From contig NZ_CP013987.1 of the NCBI RefSeq assembly GCF_001518815.1, positions 3,618,501 to 3,682,500 of the forward strand: a stretch of DNA of 64,000 nucleotides. Direction: 5' to 3'. Of the stretch, positions 50,558-59,768 are shown in pieces. The DNA is from Pseudomonas oryzihabitans. Its GTDB lineage: Bacteria; Pseudomonadota; Gammaproteobacteria; Pseudomonadales; Pseudomonadaceae. The position numbers were made by a program, and so were the translations under genes. Numbering within the stretch: position 1 is the stretch's first letter; every line of letters starts with the position of its first letter. Under the pieces are notes generated by a model. That model saw only the letters and a list, made by a program, of their open reading frames with translations. It was not told the origin of the DNA and did not search any database.

Positions 50558-52018
50558 ATGAAAAGTGTTTCTCCCCGCGCCGACATCCTGGCCGGTCTCA
50601 CCACGTCCTTCGCGCTGGTGCCCGAGTGCATCGCGTTCGCCCTGGTCGCCCATCTCAATCCGCTGATGGGGCTCTATGGCGCCTTCTTCATCTGTACCTT
50701 CACGGCGCTCTTCGGTGGACGGCCCGGCATGATCTCCGGCGCGGCCGGCTCCATGGCGGTGGTGATCGTCGCCCTGGTGGTCCAGCACGGCGTGCAGTAC
50801 CTGCTGGCCACGGTGGTGCTGGGCGGCCTGCTGATGATCGCCTTCGGCCTGCTGCGCCTGGGCAAGCTGATCCGCATGGTGCCGCACCCGGTCATGCTGG
50901 GCTTCGTCAACGGCCTGGCCATCGTCATCGCCCTGGCCCAGCTGGAACACTTCAAGCAGGGCGACACCTGGCTCAGCGGCGCCCCGCTGTATCTGATGAT
51001 CGGCCTGACCCTGGCGACCATGGCCATCATCTGGCTCCTGCCCCGCCTGACCCGTGCCGTGCCGCCAGCGCTGGCGGCCATCCTTGGCGTGGGGCTGGCG
51101 GTGTATTTCCTCGACCTGCCGACCCGCACCCTGGGCGACATGGCCCACATCGCCGGCGGGTTGCCGCAGCTGGCCCTGCCCGACATCCCCTGGACGCTCG
51201 AAACGCTGCAGATCATCCTGCCCTATGCGGTGCTGATGGCCCTGGTCGGTCTCCTGGAAACCCTGCTGACGCTGAATCTCACCGACGAGATCACCGAGAG
51301 CCGCGGCCGGCCCAATCGTGAGTGCGTAGCGCTCGGCGCGGCCAATATGGCATCCGGCCTGTTCGGCGGCATGGGCGGCTGCGCCATGATCGGCCAGACC
51401 ATGATCAACCTGAGTTCGGGCGGCCGCGGCCGGCTGTCGGGTCTGGTCGCGGGGATCCTGATGCTGCTCTTCGTGCTGTTCCTGTCGCCGCTGATCGAGC
51501 GCATTCCGCTGGCGGCGCTGGTCGGCACCATGTTCGTGGTCGCCCAGCAGACCTTTGCCTGGGCCTCGCTGCGCGTGCTGCACCGGGTACCGCGCAGCGA
51601 CACCCTGATGATCATCGCCGTCACCGTGATCACGGTGTTCGCCGACCTCGCCACCGCGGTGCTCTGCGGCATCGTCCTGGCCGCGCTCAACTTCGCCTGG
51701 CAGCACGCCCGACGCCTCTATGCCGACAGCCATCTGGAAGCCGATGGCAGCAGGAAGTACCAGGTGCACGGGACCCTGTTCTTCGCTTCCACCGCCACCT
51801 TTCTCAACCAGTTCGATCCGGCCGGCGATCCGCCCAAGGTGGTGGTGGACTGCAGCCACCTGAGCTTCGTCGACTACTCCGCCGTGGCGGCACTGCGTAC
51901 CCTGCACGAGCGCTATGCCAAGGCCGGCAAGCGGGTGCGCGTATTGCACCTGTCCGCCCGTTGCAAGCAGCTGCTGCGTCGTGGCGGCGTGACGGACGAC
52001 CTCGCCCTCGGCGATTGA
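50558..52018 (+). CDS. SulP/SLC26 family inorganic anion transporter with STAS domain
   Basis: This 486-residue inner-membrane protein has about 12-14 hydrophobic helices. It begins SPRADILAGLTTSFALVPECIAFAL, the conserved SulP start (usually PxxVxAGLTVAxxxIPQAMAYA). The cytoplasmic C-terminus is a short STAS domain with KVVVDCSHLSFVDYSAVAAL. SulP members carry sulfate, bicarbonate or other anions; the substrate here cannot be told. The ribosome site is weak (GGA). A universal stress protein gene follows 60 bp later and is probably co-transcribed, a pairing seen with bicarbonate/sulfate transporters. Confidence 0.92.
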   Translation: MKSVSPRADILAGLTTSFALVPECIAFALVAHLNPLMGLYGAFFICTFTALFGGRPGMISGAAGSMAVVIVALVVQHGVQYLLATVVLGGLLMIAFGLLRLGKLIRMVPHPVMLGFVNGLAIVIALAQLEHFKQGDTWLSGAPLYLMIGLTLATMAIIWLLPRLTRAVPPALAAILGVGLAVYFLDLPTRTLGDMAHIAGGLPQLALPDIPWTLETLQIILPYAVLMALVGLLETLLTLNLTDEITESRGRPNRECVALGAANMASGLFGGMGGCAMIGQTMINLSSGGRGRLSGLVAGILMLLFVLFLSPLIERIPLAALVGTMFVVAQQTFAWASLRVLHRVPRSDTLMIIAVTVITVFADLATAVLCGIVLAALNFAWQHARRLYADSHLEADGSRKYQVHGTLFFASTATFLNQFDPAGDPPKVVVDCSHLSFVDYSAVAALRTLHERYAKAGKRVRVLHLSARCKQLLRRGGVTDDLALGD

Positions 52019-52078
52019 ACCCCTGACGGCGCCTTCGGGTCTCTCCCAGCAATGTCCTGCTTTCGGAGACCCGCGGCC

Positions 52079-52927
52079 ATGTCCAAGATCCTCGCCTGCC
52101 TCGACGGCTCCGCCGTGAGCGCCGCCGTCTGCGACTTCGCCGCCTGGGCCGGGATCGCCCTGGACGTCCCGATCACCCTGCTCCACGTCCTGGATCAGCG
52201 CCGCTTTCCCCGCCCCGGCAACGGCGTCCCGGCGCCCCTGCTGGGCAATCGCGAGCAACTGCTCACCGACCTTGCGGCCCTCGACGTCCGGCGCGGCGAT
52301 CTGGCGGAAGATCAAGGCCGGCTATTGCTCGACGCCGCCCAGCTGCGGGTGGAAGAGCAGCGAGCGCGTTGCGCTGGCGCCGTATTGCAGCATGGCGATC
52401 TGATGACTTCGCTGGAGAGTCTGCAGGAGGACTTCGACCTCATCGTGCTGGGTCGCCAGGGCGAGGACAGTCCACCCAAGCGACTGATCGGCCGCCATCT
52501 GGAAAGTGCCATCCGCCTCCTGCATCGCCCCCTGCTGGTAGCCGGCCACCTGTTCGTCAAACCCAGCGGCGTGCTGCTGGCCTATGACGACAGCAGCAGC
52601 GCCCGCAAGGCAGTGACCTGGGTGGCCAACTGCAGCCTGTTCGATGGCCTCGTCTGCCACCTGGTAACCGTCGGCCGCGACCGCGAAGAGCGCCGCGCCG
52701 CCCTCACCCGCGCCGCCGACGAACTCCAGGCCCAGGGCCGCCAGGTCATCACCGCCATCACCGATGGCGACGTGGAACTGGGCCTGGAGCGCTATCGCAA
52801 GCGGCACGGCCTGGAGCTGGTGGTGATGGGCGCCTTCGGCCACTCCCGCCTGCGCCACTTCTTCATGGGCAGCAACACCCGCAACATGCTGGAGACTGCT
52901 GGCAGCGCGCTGATCGTGGTGCGTTAA
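52079..52927 (+). CDS. Tandem-domain universal stress protein
   Basis: This 282-residue protein has two Usp domains. The first starts SKILACLDGSAVSAAVCDFAA and ends near LLHRPLLVAG. The second starts with GVLLAYDDSSSARKAV and ends GAFGHSRLRHFFMGSNTRNMLE, with the nucleotide-binding G-x2-G-like pattern partly kept. The start is chosen at the ATG 12 nt after GGAG. It lies just downstream of the SulP gene and converges on arfB. A role in regulating the transporter is only an inference. Confidence 0.9.
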   Translation: MSKILACLDGSAVSAAVCDFAAWAGIALDVPITLLHVLDQRRFPRPGNGVPAPLLGNREQLLTDLAALDVRRGDLAEDQGRLLLDAAQLRVEEQRARCAGAVLQHGDLMTSLESLQEDFDLIVLGRQGEDSPPKRLIGRHLESAIRLLHRPLLVAGHLFVKPSGVLLAYDDSSSARKAVTWVANCSLFDGLVCHLVTVGRDREERRAALTRAADELQAQGRQVITAITDGDVELGLERYRKRHGLELVVMGAFGHSRLRHFFMGSNTRNMLETAGSALIVVR

Positions 52928-52945
52928 AGCCGGATCGACCACACC

Positions 52946-53362
52946 CTAGAAATCCACCCGCCCGCGATTGGCCTTGACGCCGCTGCGGCGGGACTTGCCC
53001 TCCAGGCGGCGCTGCTTGGAACCGTAGGTGGGCTTCGTCGGGCGACGTGGCTTTTCCGGAACGTTGGCCGCAGCGATCAGCGCGGCCAGGCGTTCCAGGG
53101 CGTCGGCCCGGTTCTGTTCCTGGGTGCGATATTGCTGTGCCTTGATCACCACCACGCCGTCGCGGCTGATGCGCCCGTCGCGCAGCGCCAGCAGCCGCTC
53201 CTTGAGCGTTTCCGGCAGCGACGAGGCCTGGATGTCGAATCTCAGGTGGACGGCGCTGGAAACCTTGTTGACGTTCTGCCCACCCGCACCCTGGGCACGA
53301 ACCGCGGTGAGCTGGATTTCCTGCTCGGGCAGCGTCAGACGCTCGTCGATGACCAGACTCAC
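52946..53362 (-). CDS. arfB: Alternative ribosome-rescue factor ArfB (YaeJ)
   Basis: ArfB is a codon-independent peptidyl-tRNA hydrolase that frees ribosomes stalled at mRNA ends. The 138-residue protein has the GGQ motif in RAQGAGGQNVNKVSSAVHLRF. A basic C-terminal tail (KPRRPTKPTYGSKQRRLEGKS then RRSGVKANRGR) enters the empty mRNA channel. The ATG overlaps the stop of the DsbA-like gene (ATGA), so the two are co-translated. Confidence 0.95.
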   Translation of the reverse strand: MSLVIDERLTLPEQEIQLTAVRAQGAGGQNVNKVSSAVHLRFDIQASSLPETLKERLLALRDGRISRDGVVVIKAQQYRTQEQNRADALERLAALIAAANVPEKPRRPTKPTYGSKQRRLEGKSRRSGVKANRGRVDF

Positions 53363-53994
53363 GCCAGGTGCGCGCCGCGGCTGAGCCAGGCGTCCAGCAG
53401 CGGTTCCAGTTCGGCCAGCGGCTGGTAGCCGTTGGTGACCAGCGCCAGCTGGCCGTCACGCTCGGCCAGCAGCGTGGGAAAGCCGGCGATACCCAGATTC
53501 AAGGCCCAGTCGAAGTCGGCCTGGGTCGCCTGGTGCGCCGGCTCGCCGTCGAACAGCGGCGCGAATTCGATGCGCGGCAGGCCACAGGCTTCGGCCAGTT
53601 CTACCAGCAGCGCCGGCTGGGTGACGTCGCGGGCTTCGACATAGAAGGCCCGCTGGATACGCTTGGCCAGTGGCCAGACCGCCTCTTCGTCGAGCTGGCG
53701 AGCGGCGACCAGGGCGCGGCAGGCCGGCTCGGTGTCGTACACCAGGCCTTCCGGCGGCCCCTGGTCCACGGCGAAGGGCTGGCCGGTGGTCTCCTGTACC
53801 GCCTGCCAGTAGGCCAGGGTGCGCACCCGGCTGGCGGTGTCCTGGGCCGCCCGCTCGCGACGCAGACCGCCGACCACCAGGCGCAGGGAGATGCCCTGGG
53901 CGGCCGCCCGCTCGGCCAGGCGCTCCACCACCGGGGCGAAGCCCCAGCACCAGGAACACATGGGGTCCATCACATAGAGCAGGCGACCGGGCAT
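53359..53994 (-). CDS. DsbA-family thioredoxin-fold protein
   Basis: This 211-residue protein begins PGRLLYVMDPMCSWCWGFAPV, with the active site CSWC right at the N-terminus and no signal peptide, so it is cytoplasmic. The cis-proline loop is GIAGFPTLL near residue 170. This is the FrnE/DsbA-like subgroup (thiol oxidoreductase or glutathione-linked isomerase), not periplasmic DsbA. It lies 1 nt after trhO and overlaps arfB by 4 nt, forming an operon of three. Confidence 0.88.
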   Translation of the reverse strand: MPGRLLYVMDPMCSWCWGFAPVVERLAERAAAQGISLRLVVGGLRRERAAQDTASRVRTLAYWQAVQETTGQPFAVDQGPPEGLVYDTEPACRALVAARQLDEEAVWPLAKRIQRAFYVEARDVTQPALLVELAEACGLPRIEFAPLFDGEPAHQATQADFDWALNLGIAGFPTLLAERDGQLALVTNGYQPLAELEPLLDAWLSRGAHLA

Positions 53995-53995
53995 C

Positions 53996-54949
53996 CTAGA
54001 CCTCCTCTAAGCTGGGCGTGGCGTTCAACCGCGGATCGCGGCCGATGGGATGGGGTTCGTTACGCAGGCGGGCCAGTTCGATCTGCTTTTGCCGCTCGCG
54101 GGCACCGGCACGGGTCTTTTCCGAGAGCGAATCCCAGCAGTGCGGGCAACTGATGCCGGGGCTGTAGTGCGGCGACTGCATGTCCTCGGGCGAAACCGGA
54201 TGGCGACAGGCGTGGCACTGGTCGTAGACCCCTTCGACCAGCTCGTGGGTCACGGTCACGCGGTTGTCGAAGACGAAGCACTCGCCCTCCCAACGCGACT
54301 CGGCCGCCGGGACTTCTTCGAGGTACTTGAGGATACCGCCCTTGAGGTGGAAGACCTCGGGAAAGCCCTCCTGCAGCATGAAGCTGGAGGCCTTCTCGCA
54401 GCGGATGCCACCGGTGCAGAACATGGCGACCTTCTTGTGCCGGGCCGGATCGAAGTGCTCGCGGATATAGGCCGGGAAATCGCGGAAACTCTTGGTCTTG
54501 GGGTCGATGGCGCCCCTGAAGCTGCCGATGTCCACCTCGTAGTCGTTGCGGGTATCGATCACCAGTACCTCGGGGTCGTCGACCAGGGCGTTCCAGTCCA
54601 GGGGTTCGACATAGGTGCCCACGCGCTGGTTGGGATCGACGCCAGGCACGCCCAGGGTGACGATCTCCTTTTTCAGTTTGACCTTGGTGCGATAGAAGGG
54701 CTGCTCGGCGCAGTAGGATTCCTTGTGGTCGATGTCGACCAGACGCGCATCGGCGCGCAGCCAGGCGAGCACGGCGTCGATGCCTTCACGGCTGCCGGAG
54801 ACGGTGCCGTTGATGCCTTCCTCGGCCAGCAACAGGGTGCCCTTGACGTCGTTCACCAGCAGGGTCTGCAGCAGGGGTTCACGCAATTGGACGTAGTCGT
54901 CCAGGGTGACGAACTTGTATAAGGCCGCCACGACAATCTTGTCGGTCAT
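53996..54949 (-). CDS. trhO: tRNA uridine(34) hydroxylase TrhO
   Basis: TrhO (YceA) is a rhodanese-family enzyme that makes 5-hydroxyuridine at the wobble base of tRNA. The 317-residue protein has an N-terminal acylphosphatase-like domain ([36 protein letters not shown]) and a rhodanese domain with [17 protein letters not shown] and the active-site cysteine in [18 protein letters not shown]-terminal cysteine cluster is also present ([18 protein letters not shown]). It is the first gene of the trhO-dsbA-like-arfB operon. Confidence 0.93.
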   Translation of the reverse strand: MTDKIVVAALYKFVTLDDYVQLREPLLQTLLVNDVKGTLLLAEEGINGTVSGSREGIDAVLAWLRADARLVDIDHKESYCAEQPFYRTKVKLKKEIVTLGVPGVDPNQRVGTYVEPLDWNALVDDPEVLVIDTRNDYEVDIGSFRGAIDPKTKSFRDFPAYIREHFDPARHKKVAMFCTGGIRCEKASSFMLQEGFPEVFHLKGGILKYLEEVPAAESRWEGECFVFDNRVTVTHELVEGVYDQCHACRHPVSPEDMQSPHYSPGISCPHCWDSLSEKTRAGARERQKQIELARLRNEPHPIGRDPRLNATPSLEEV

Positions 54950-54995
54950 CTTCGGGTTCCCAGGGGTCGCCCTCGCAAAGGGCGGACCGGTTAGA

Positions 54996-55021
54996 CGAAA
55001 ACGCCGGCAAGGATGCCGGCG
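54996..55021 (-). terminator. Intrinsic terminator after bolA
   Basis: CGCCGGC/GCCGGCG is a perfect 7-bp stem with a 6-nt loop, followed on the bolA strand by TTTTCGTC. It lies about 52 bp after the bolA stop and ahead of trhO. Confidence 0.75.
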
Positions 55022-55072
55022 CCGGTCAAATTTTAACCAATTAGCAGGGCACCGAACAATGGCGCCCTGAAC

Positions 55073-55384
55073 TCAACCCACCAGGTCGTGCTTGCTGCCG
55101 CCACGGCAGGTGGGCGAATCCGGCGCCTGACCCCGGGCCGCCCACTCCTCCGGGGTATAGGTGTGCAGCGCCAGCGCATGGAACTGGCCCATGAGCTCGC
55201 CCAGGGTGCCGTAGACCTTCTGATGGCGCTTCACCGAGTTGAGGCCGGCGAAGTGTTCGCTGACCACCACCGCCTTGTAGTGGGTCTCCTGGCCGCGACT
55301 GTGCATGTGGCTTTCGTCCTGCACCTCCAGGTACTCGGGTTGCAACAGGCCCAGGCTGGACTGGATACGTTCGCGCATGCTCAT
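55073..55384 (-). CDS. bolA: BolA family protein
   Basis: This 103-residue BolA protein has the family core RERIQSSLGLLQPEYLEVQDES and VVVSEHFAGLNSVKRHQKVYG, with the conserved HxxV-R-H-Q-like helix and the HALALHTYTPEEWA end. BolA acts with glutaredoxins in Fe-S handling and affects cell shape and biofilm. A second in-frame ATG two codons later is possible. Terminators lie on both sides, so it may be transcribed alone. Confidence 0.93.
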   Translation of the reverse strand: MSMRERIQSSLGLLQPEYLEVQDESHMHSRGQETHYKAVVVSEHFAGLNSVKRHQKVYGTLGELMGQFHALALHTYTPEEWAARGQAPDSPTCRGGSKHDLVG

Positions 55385-55445
55385 GGGGATACCTCGACTG
55401 TGAGAACCGTCATTCTAGCGAGCCTGGGCACCGCCCGGAAACGAC

Positions 55446-55470
55446 AAAGCCCGGAACGGGTCCGGGCTTT
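55446..55470 (-). terminator. Intrinsic terminator after the DUF2059 gene
   Basis: AAAGCCCGGA/TCCGGGCTTT is a perfect 10-bp stem with a 5-nt loop, 15 bp after the stop, ending in TTTG on the gene strand. Confidence 0.75.
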
Positions 55471-55484
55471 GCGGCAAGGCTGAA

Positions 55485-56021
55485 TCAGCGCTTGGCGGGC
55501 GGGGTGGCGTTGCCGGCCCCGGCCGGAGGTTTGACGCCCAGCTCCTTGTCCATCTCGGCGAGGATGCCATTGACCTTGGGCACCGCCTGCTCCAGCTTGG
55601 CCTGGGTCATCTGCGCGGACTGGGCCGACAGGCGCGGCAGCGTGGCGATCATCTTCTTGCCCAGATCCGACTGGTAGAACTTGATCAGGCCTTCCAGCTC
55701 GTCTTCGGTGAAGTTGTCGGTGTACAGCTTGACCATCTCGGGCTTGATCTTTTCCCAGCCGATGGTGCTGTCCAGCGCCTGATTGGCACGGGCGGTATAG
55801 CTTTCCAGCACGGCCTTCTTGGCCGGCGCCTTGGCCTGCTCGAAATGCTGGGCGAAGAGCTGCTGTACCTGGGCATAGACCGGCGTGGTCAGCTTGTCGG
55901 CGTTGGCCAGCTTGAGAAAGCGCTCTGCGTCGGCTGCGTGGCTTTTGGCGTCGGCCAGGGCCAGACCACTCGCGCTGGACAGCAGGACGAGGGCACCGAG
56001 CGTACGGAGAGTCTTTTTCAT
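55485..56021 (-). CDS. Exported DUF2059 protein
   Basis: This 178-residue protein has a signal peptide (KKTLRTLGALVLLSSASGLALADA). A DUF2059 helical domain follows, at about 90-150 (YTDNFTEDELEGLIKFYQSDLGKKMIATLP). The C-terminus is proline-rich. The start at MKKTLRTLG is chosen because it gives a proper signal peptide; a 35-residue longer frame would not. DUF2059 function is unknown. It is divergent from fumC and upstream of bolA, as in other Pseudomonas (from memory). Confidence 0.9.
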   Translation of the reverse strand: MKKTLRTLGALVLLSSASGLALADAKSHAADAERFLKLANADKLTTPVYAQVQQLFAQHFEQAKAPAKKAVLESYTARANQALDSTIGWEKIKPEMVKLYTDNFTEDELEGLIKFYQSDLGKKMIATLPRLSAQSAQMTQAKLEQAVPKVNGILAEMDKELGVKPPAGAGNATPPAKR

Positions 56022-56194
56022 GGGCGTCCTTGGGGATGCGAAAAATGGACGAGAAGTCTGGCAGAGATGGGCTGAATGCCAGCTGAACTGCCCAAGACAC
56101 CCTGCACAATTGAGAATACTTCCCATTTGGGAACCCTGGCGCTAAGCTGCTGCCCAATCTAGCTCGACCCACCCATTCCTAAGCGGAGACCGCC

Positions 56195-57589
56195 ATGAGC
56201 CGTACCGAAACCGATAGCATCGGCCCCATCGAAGTGGCCGACGACGTCTACTGGGGCGCCCAGACCCAAAGGTCGCTGGAGAACTTCGCCATCGGCAACC
56301 AGCAGATGCCGCTGGCGGTGGTGCATGCCCTGGCAACGGTGAAGAAGGCCGCCGCACGGGTCAATCTGCGCCTTGGCGAATTGCCGGAAGATGTCGCCAC
56401 CCTCATCGAAAAGGCCAGCAGCGAGATCCTCGATGGCTTCCATGACGACCAGTTTCCCCTGGTGGTCTGGCAGACCGGCAGCGGCACCCAGAGCAACATG
56501 AACGTCAACGAGGTCATCGCCGGCCGCAGCAACGAGCTGGCCGGCAATGGCATGGGCGGCAAGCAGCCGGTTCATCCCAACGACCACGTCAACCGCGGCC
56601 AGAGCTCCAACGACTGCTTCCCCACCGCCATGCACATCGCCACTGCCCTGGCGGTGCAGAACGACCTGCTGCCTGCCATCGCCGAGCTGTCCGGCGGATT
56701 GGCGCTGCAGTCGGCACGCTACCAGAACCTGGTCAAGACCGGTCGCACCCACATGATGGATGCCACCCCGGTAACCTTCGGCCAGGAACTGTCGGCCTTC
56801 GTCGCCCAGCTGGACCTGGCCGAGCGCGCCATCCGCAACGCCCTGCCGGCGGTCATGGAATTGGCCCAGGGGGGTACCGCGGTCGGCACCGGCCTGAATG
56901 CGCCCAAGGGCTTCGACGAAGCCATCGCCAAGGAAATCGCCGAACTCACCGGCCTCCCCTTCGTCACCGCACCGAACAAGTTCGCCGCCCTCGCCGGCCA
57001 TGAACCGCTGGTAGCCCTGCACGGTGGTCTCAAGACCCTGGCCGTAGCGCTGATGAAGATCGCCAACGACCTGCGCCTGCTGGGCTCCGGTCCGCGCGCG
57101 GGCTTCGCCGAGGTCAGGCTGCCGGCCAACGAGCCGGGCAGTTCCATCATGCCGGGCAAGGTCAATCCGACCCAGTGCGAGGCGCTGTCGATGCTGGCCT
57201 GCCAGGTGATCGGCAACGACGTCACCGTCGGTTTCGCTGCCAGCCAGGGTCATCTGCAGCTCAATGTCTACAAGCCGGTGATCGCCCATAACGTCCTGGA
57301 ATCCATCCGCCTGCTGGCCGATGGCAGCCGCAACTTCAACACCCATTGCGTCACCGGCATGGAGCCGGATGAACACAAGATGGCCGAGCACCTGGAGCAG
57401 GGGTTGATGCTGGTGACGGCGCTCAATCCGCACATCGGCTACGACAAGGCCGCCGAGATCGCCAAGAAGGCCTATGCCGAGAACAAGACCCTGCGTGCTG
57501 CCGCGCTGGAGCTTGGCTACCTGACCGATGAGCAGTTCGATCAGTGGGTACGCCCGGAGACCATGCTGGAAGCCGGTGGCCGTGGCTGA
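56195..57589 (+). CDS. fumC: Class II fumarate hydratase FumC
   Basis: This iron-free, oxidant-stable fumarase of the TCA cycle interconverts fumarate and malate. The 464-residue protein contains [31 protein letters not shown] (catalytic His) and the family signature [25 protein letters not shown] precedes the ATG. The 3' end overlaps the next gene, an oxidoreductase, so the two are probably co-transcribed. No clear Fur site was found upstream. Confidence 0.96.
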   Translation: MSRTETDSIGPIEVADDVYWGAQTQRSLENFAIGNQQMPLAVVHALATVKKAAARVNLRLGELPEDVATLIEKASSEILDGFHDDQFPLVVWQTGSGTQSNMNVNEVIAGRSNELAGNGMGGKQPVHPNDHVNRGQSSNDCFPTAMHIATALAVQNDLLPAIAELSGGLALQSARYQNLVKTGRTHMMDATPVTFGQELSAFVAQLDLAERAIRNALPAVMELAQGGTAVGTGLNAPKGFDEAIAKEIAELTGLPFVTAPNKFAALAGHEPLVALHGGLKTLAVALMKIANDLRLLGSGPRAGFAEVRLPANEPGSSIMPGKVNPTQCEALSMLACQVIGNDVTVGFAASQGHLQLNVYKPVIAHNVLESIRLLADGSRNFNTHCVTGMEPDEHKMAEHLEQGLMLVTALNPHIGYDKAAEIAKKAYAENKTLRAAALELGYLTDEQFDQWVRPETMLEAGGRG

Positions 57590-58196
57590 GGCTCGCGGCG
57601 CCACGCCGCTGGAAGGGGATGGCCGGCGCCTGCTGGTCATCCAGGGCAATCCCAAGAGCACCAGCTTCTGCCAGTCGCTGGCCGACGCCTATGTCCAGGG
57701 CGCCCAGGCCAGCGGTCAGGTGGTGCGTCAGCTCAAGCTGGCCGACGCCCAGTTCGACCCTGTGCTGCGCGAGGGCTATGACCTCTCCCAGACCCTGGAG
57801 CCGGACCTGCTGGAAGCTCAGCGGCAGATCCATTGGGCCGAGCACCTGGTGTTCATCTACCCGGTGTGGTGGAACGGCCTACCAGCGGTATTGGCGGGCT
57901 TTCTCGAACGGGTGCTGCAGCCGGGCTTCGCCTTCGCCCAGCGCGACCAGACCTGGGGCGGCGAACCCCTGCTGACCGGGCGCAGCGCCGAACTGCTGGT
58001 CACCTCCGATACCCCGCCCTCCCCCTGGCAGCGCCTGCGCAACCAGGCGCCCCATCGCCAGGTCATCCAGGAAGGCCTCGAAGCCTGCGGCATCCAGGTG
58101 CTGCAGGTGCACGAGTATTCGCCGGTGCGGGCGGCCGACGAGGAGCAGCGGCTGCGCTGGCTGCAGGAAGTGGAACGGCTGGGGCGAAACGAGTAG
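57582..58196 (+). CDS. NAD(P)H-dependent flavodoxin-like oxidoreductase
   Basis: This protein of about 204 residues has a flavodoxin/quinone-reductase fold. It has [23 protein letters not shown] (FMN phosphate loop), [23 protein letters not shown] and RVLQPGFAF. This is the Kef-regulator/NQO1-like group (NAD(P)H:quinone reductase with FMN or FAD). The start is uncertain: GTG at 57582 overlaps the fumC stop by 8 nt and has GGAAG at good distance; GTG at 57576 is the alternative. It follows fumC in an apparent operon. Confidence 0.85.
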   Translation: MAEARGATPLEGDGRRLLVIQGNPKSTSFCQSLADAYVQGAQASGQVVRQLKLADAQFDPVLREGYDLSQTLEPDLLEAQRQIHWAEHLVFIYPVWWNGLPAVLAGFLERVLQPGFAFAQRDQTWGGEPLLTGRSAELLVTSDTPPSPWQRLRNQAPHRQVIQEGLEACGIQVLQVHEYSPVRAADEEQRLRWLQEVERLGRNE

Positions 58197-58213
58197 TCCA
58201 CCCAAGGGCCTTG

Positions 58214-58310
58214 GTAGGTTGGGTTGAGCGCCAGCGAAGCCCAACGCAGCGGAGGCCTTGATACCGGCAGTGTTGGGCGTCGACGGTAGAGCCGTCTCAG
58301 CCCAACCTAC
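58214..58310. repeat. Palindromic repeat, type A (GTAGGTTGGG family)
   Basis: This 97-bp element starts GTAGGTTGGGTTGAGCG and ends CTCAGCCCAACCTAC, with inner CGAAGCCCAACG and TGTTGGGCGTCG arms. It is like the copies at 5426 and 5536. It is 17 bp after the oxidoreductase stop and next to a type B repeat. Confidence 0.8.
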
Positions 58311-58317
58311 GGTTTTT

Positions 58318-58390
58318 CGCGGCCATGGCGGTCCATCGATACAGCCCCTCCTACGCGGTGCTACCGGTAGGAGCGGCCCATGGCCGCGAT
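58318..58390. repeat. Palindromic repeat, type B (GTAGGAGCGGCC family)
   Basis: CGCGGCCATGG...CTCCTAC and GTAGGAGCGGCCCATGGCCG form inverted arms. It lies 7 bp after the type A element, in the 304-bp gap before the hydrolase gene. The rest of this gap (58391-58500) holds only the hydrolase leader with its ribosome site. Confidence 0.75.
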
Positions 58391-58500
58391 CACACCCCGC
58401 CCCTGAATCCATCGGCATAACCAAAGCGCCTTTTATTCTTTCTCCTCCAGAACATCCGCCGTCACTATCGGCTCTCCCCTTTTGTCCGCGGAGATCCGCC

Positions 58501-59061
58501 ATGACCCGCTATCTCATCCTGCCCGGCTGGCAGGGCTCAGGTCCCGACCATTGGCAGACCCACTGGCAGCGCCTGCTGCCTGACGCCCGCCGCGTCGAGC
58601 AGGAGAACTGGCAGCGCCCCGACCCGCAGCGGTGGGTAGCGGCGCTCGACCGGGCCATAGGGCAAGCCAGCACCCCGGTGGTGGTGATCGCCCATAGCCT
58701 GGGCTGCGTGACCGTCGCGCGCTGGGCCGCCAGCGCCCCGGTGGCCCGACGGCAGCGGGTACTCGCCGCCTTGCTGGTCGCTCCGGCCGATGTGGAGCGA
58801 CCCGGTTGCCCGGTGGAACTGGTGGGGTTCGCGCCGCTACCGCGCCAACCACTGCCCTTCCCGACACGGATGGTGACCTCGGACAACGACCACGCCATCA
58901 GCCTCACCCGGGCCGAAGCCCTGGCACGTGACTGGGGCAGCGACCTGGACATCCTGCCGGGCGCGGGCCATATCAATACCCGCTCCGGGCATCGGCAGTG
59001 GGAAGAAGGTTTGCTGCACCTGGCCAAGTTGGGGGCCGCCCAGGGCCTCCGGGTCGCCTGA
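58501..59061 (+). CDS. RBBP9/YdeN-family serine hydrolase
   Basis: This 186-residue alpha/beta hydrolase starts TRYLILPGWQGSGPDHWQTHW, the typical N-terminus of the RBBP9/YdeN family. It has the nucleophile elbow VVIAHSLGCVTVARW (GxSxG variant HSLGC), the aspartate in MVTSDNDHAISL, and the catalytic histidine in GAGHINTRSGHRQWEEG. It is cytoplasmic. GGAG lies 7 nt upstream; a longer upstream frame runs through repeats and is rejected. The substrate is unknown. It converges on gspN with a 14-bp gap. Confidence 0.9.
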   Translation: MTRYLILPGWQGSGPDHWQTHWQRLLPDARRVEQENWQRPDPQRWVAALDRAIGQASTPVVVIAHSLGCVTVARWAASAPVARRQRVLAALLVAPADVERPGCPVELVGFAPLPRQPLPFPTRMVTSDNDHAISLTRAEALARDWGSDLDILPGAGHINTRSGHRQWEEGLLHLAKLGAAQGLRVA

Positions 59062-59075
59062 ACGGCGCTCGGAGG

Positions 59076-59768
59076 TCAGAAACGTCCCATGACCTGGGTC
59101 TGGCCGGCCTTGAGCCAGCCGATGCTCTGCAGCACCGGGGCGATCTCGCTGCCGGGCTGCGCCGTACCCTGCACCTGCCCCCGCCAGTTGGCCAGGCTCA
59201 GGCGGATCTCCAGCTGATGCTGGGCCCCGCGTTCGAAGACGCCCTGCAGCCAGGGCGCCGTCTGGCAATCCACCTGCAACCGGGCCTCACCCAGGGCCAG
59301 GCGGCGGGGCACCAGGACCTGCAAGGCATCGCCTTGCCAGCTGCCACTGGCGGCCTGGCACCGGCGCCAGCTGCCTGCCAGCCGTACCTCGCCCGTCAGC
59401 CGGCCGGCCAGCAGGGCGCTGCCCGGGGCCTGCAGCCAGCGCAGATCGCCGCCGGCGAGATCGGCCTGCCACTGCCAGGGCCAGCCACTCAGGTTCATTC
59501 CCCAGGGCGCGCCCTCGGGCTCGCCTACCGTGACCTGCAGCTTGCCCGGCCAGCGCAGGTGCCACTGCCAGGGCCCGGCACCACCACCCGGCCAGGCGAG
59601 GCGCTGCATGCCGCCGCCGAGCAGGGAGCCCTGCAAGCCGACCGGCGTGACCTGGGGCGGCAGCAGGCGCGGCAGCCAGTCCGCGGCCGGCCAGTAGAGC
59701 AGGCAGCCCAGGACGAAGATCAGGCAGGCGAACAGGGTGAACGCCAGGCGCACGAGCCAGCGAGTCAT
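59076..59768 (-). CDS. gspN: Type II secretion system protein N
   Basis: This 230-residue bitopic inner-membrane protein has an N-terminal helix (RLAFTLFACLIFVLGCLLYW) and a periplasmic part rich in short beta-strands with many Trp and Gly (LQGSLLGGGMQRLAWPGGG). The N-terminal anchor, the motif near residue 45 and the last position of the operon fit GspN. The ATG overlaps the gspM stop (ATGA). A longer frame reading into gspM is not used. GspN is a minor, sometimes dispensable component. Confidence 0.82.
   Translation of the reverse strand: MTRWLVRLAFTLFACLIFVLGCLLYWPAADWLPRLLPPQVTPVGLQGSLLGGGMQRLAWPGGGAGPWQWHLRWPGKLQVTVGEPEGAPWGMNLSGWPWQWQADLAGGDLRWLQAPGSALLAGRLTGEVRLAGSWRRCQAASGSWQGDALQVLVPRRLALGEARLQVDCQTAPWLQGVFERGAQHQLEIRLSLANWRGQVQGTAQPGSEIAPVLQSIGWLKAGQTQVMGRF

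Noticed and set aside
56022-56194. Possible Fur box before fumC (TTGAGAATACTTCC region)
   Set aside because: Too few matches to the 19-bp Fur consensus; no better site was seen.
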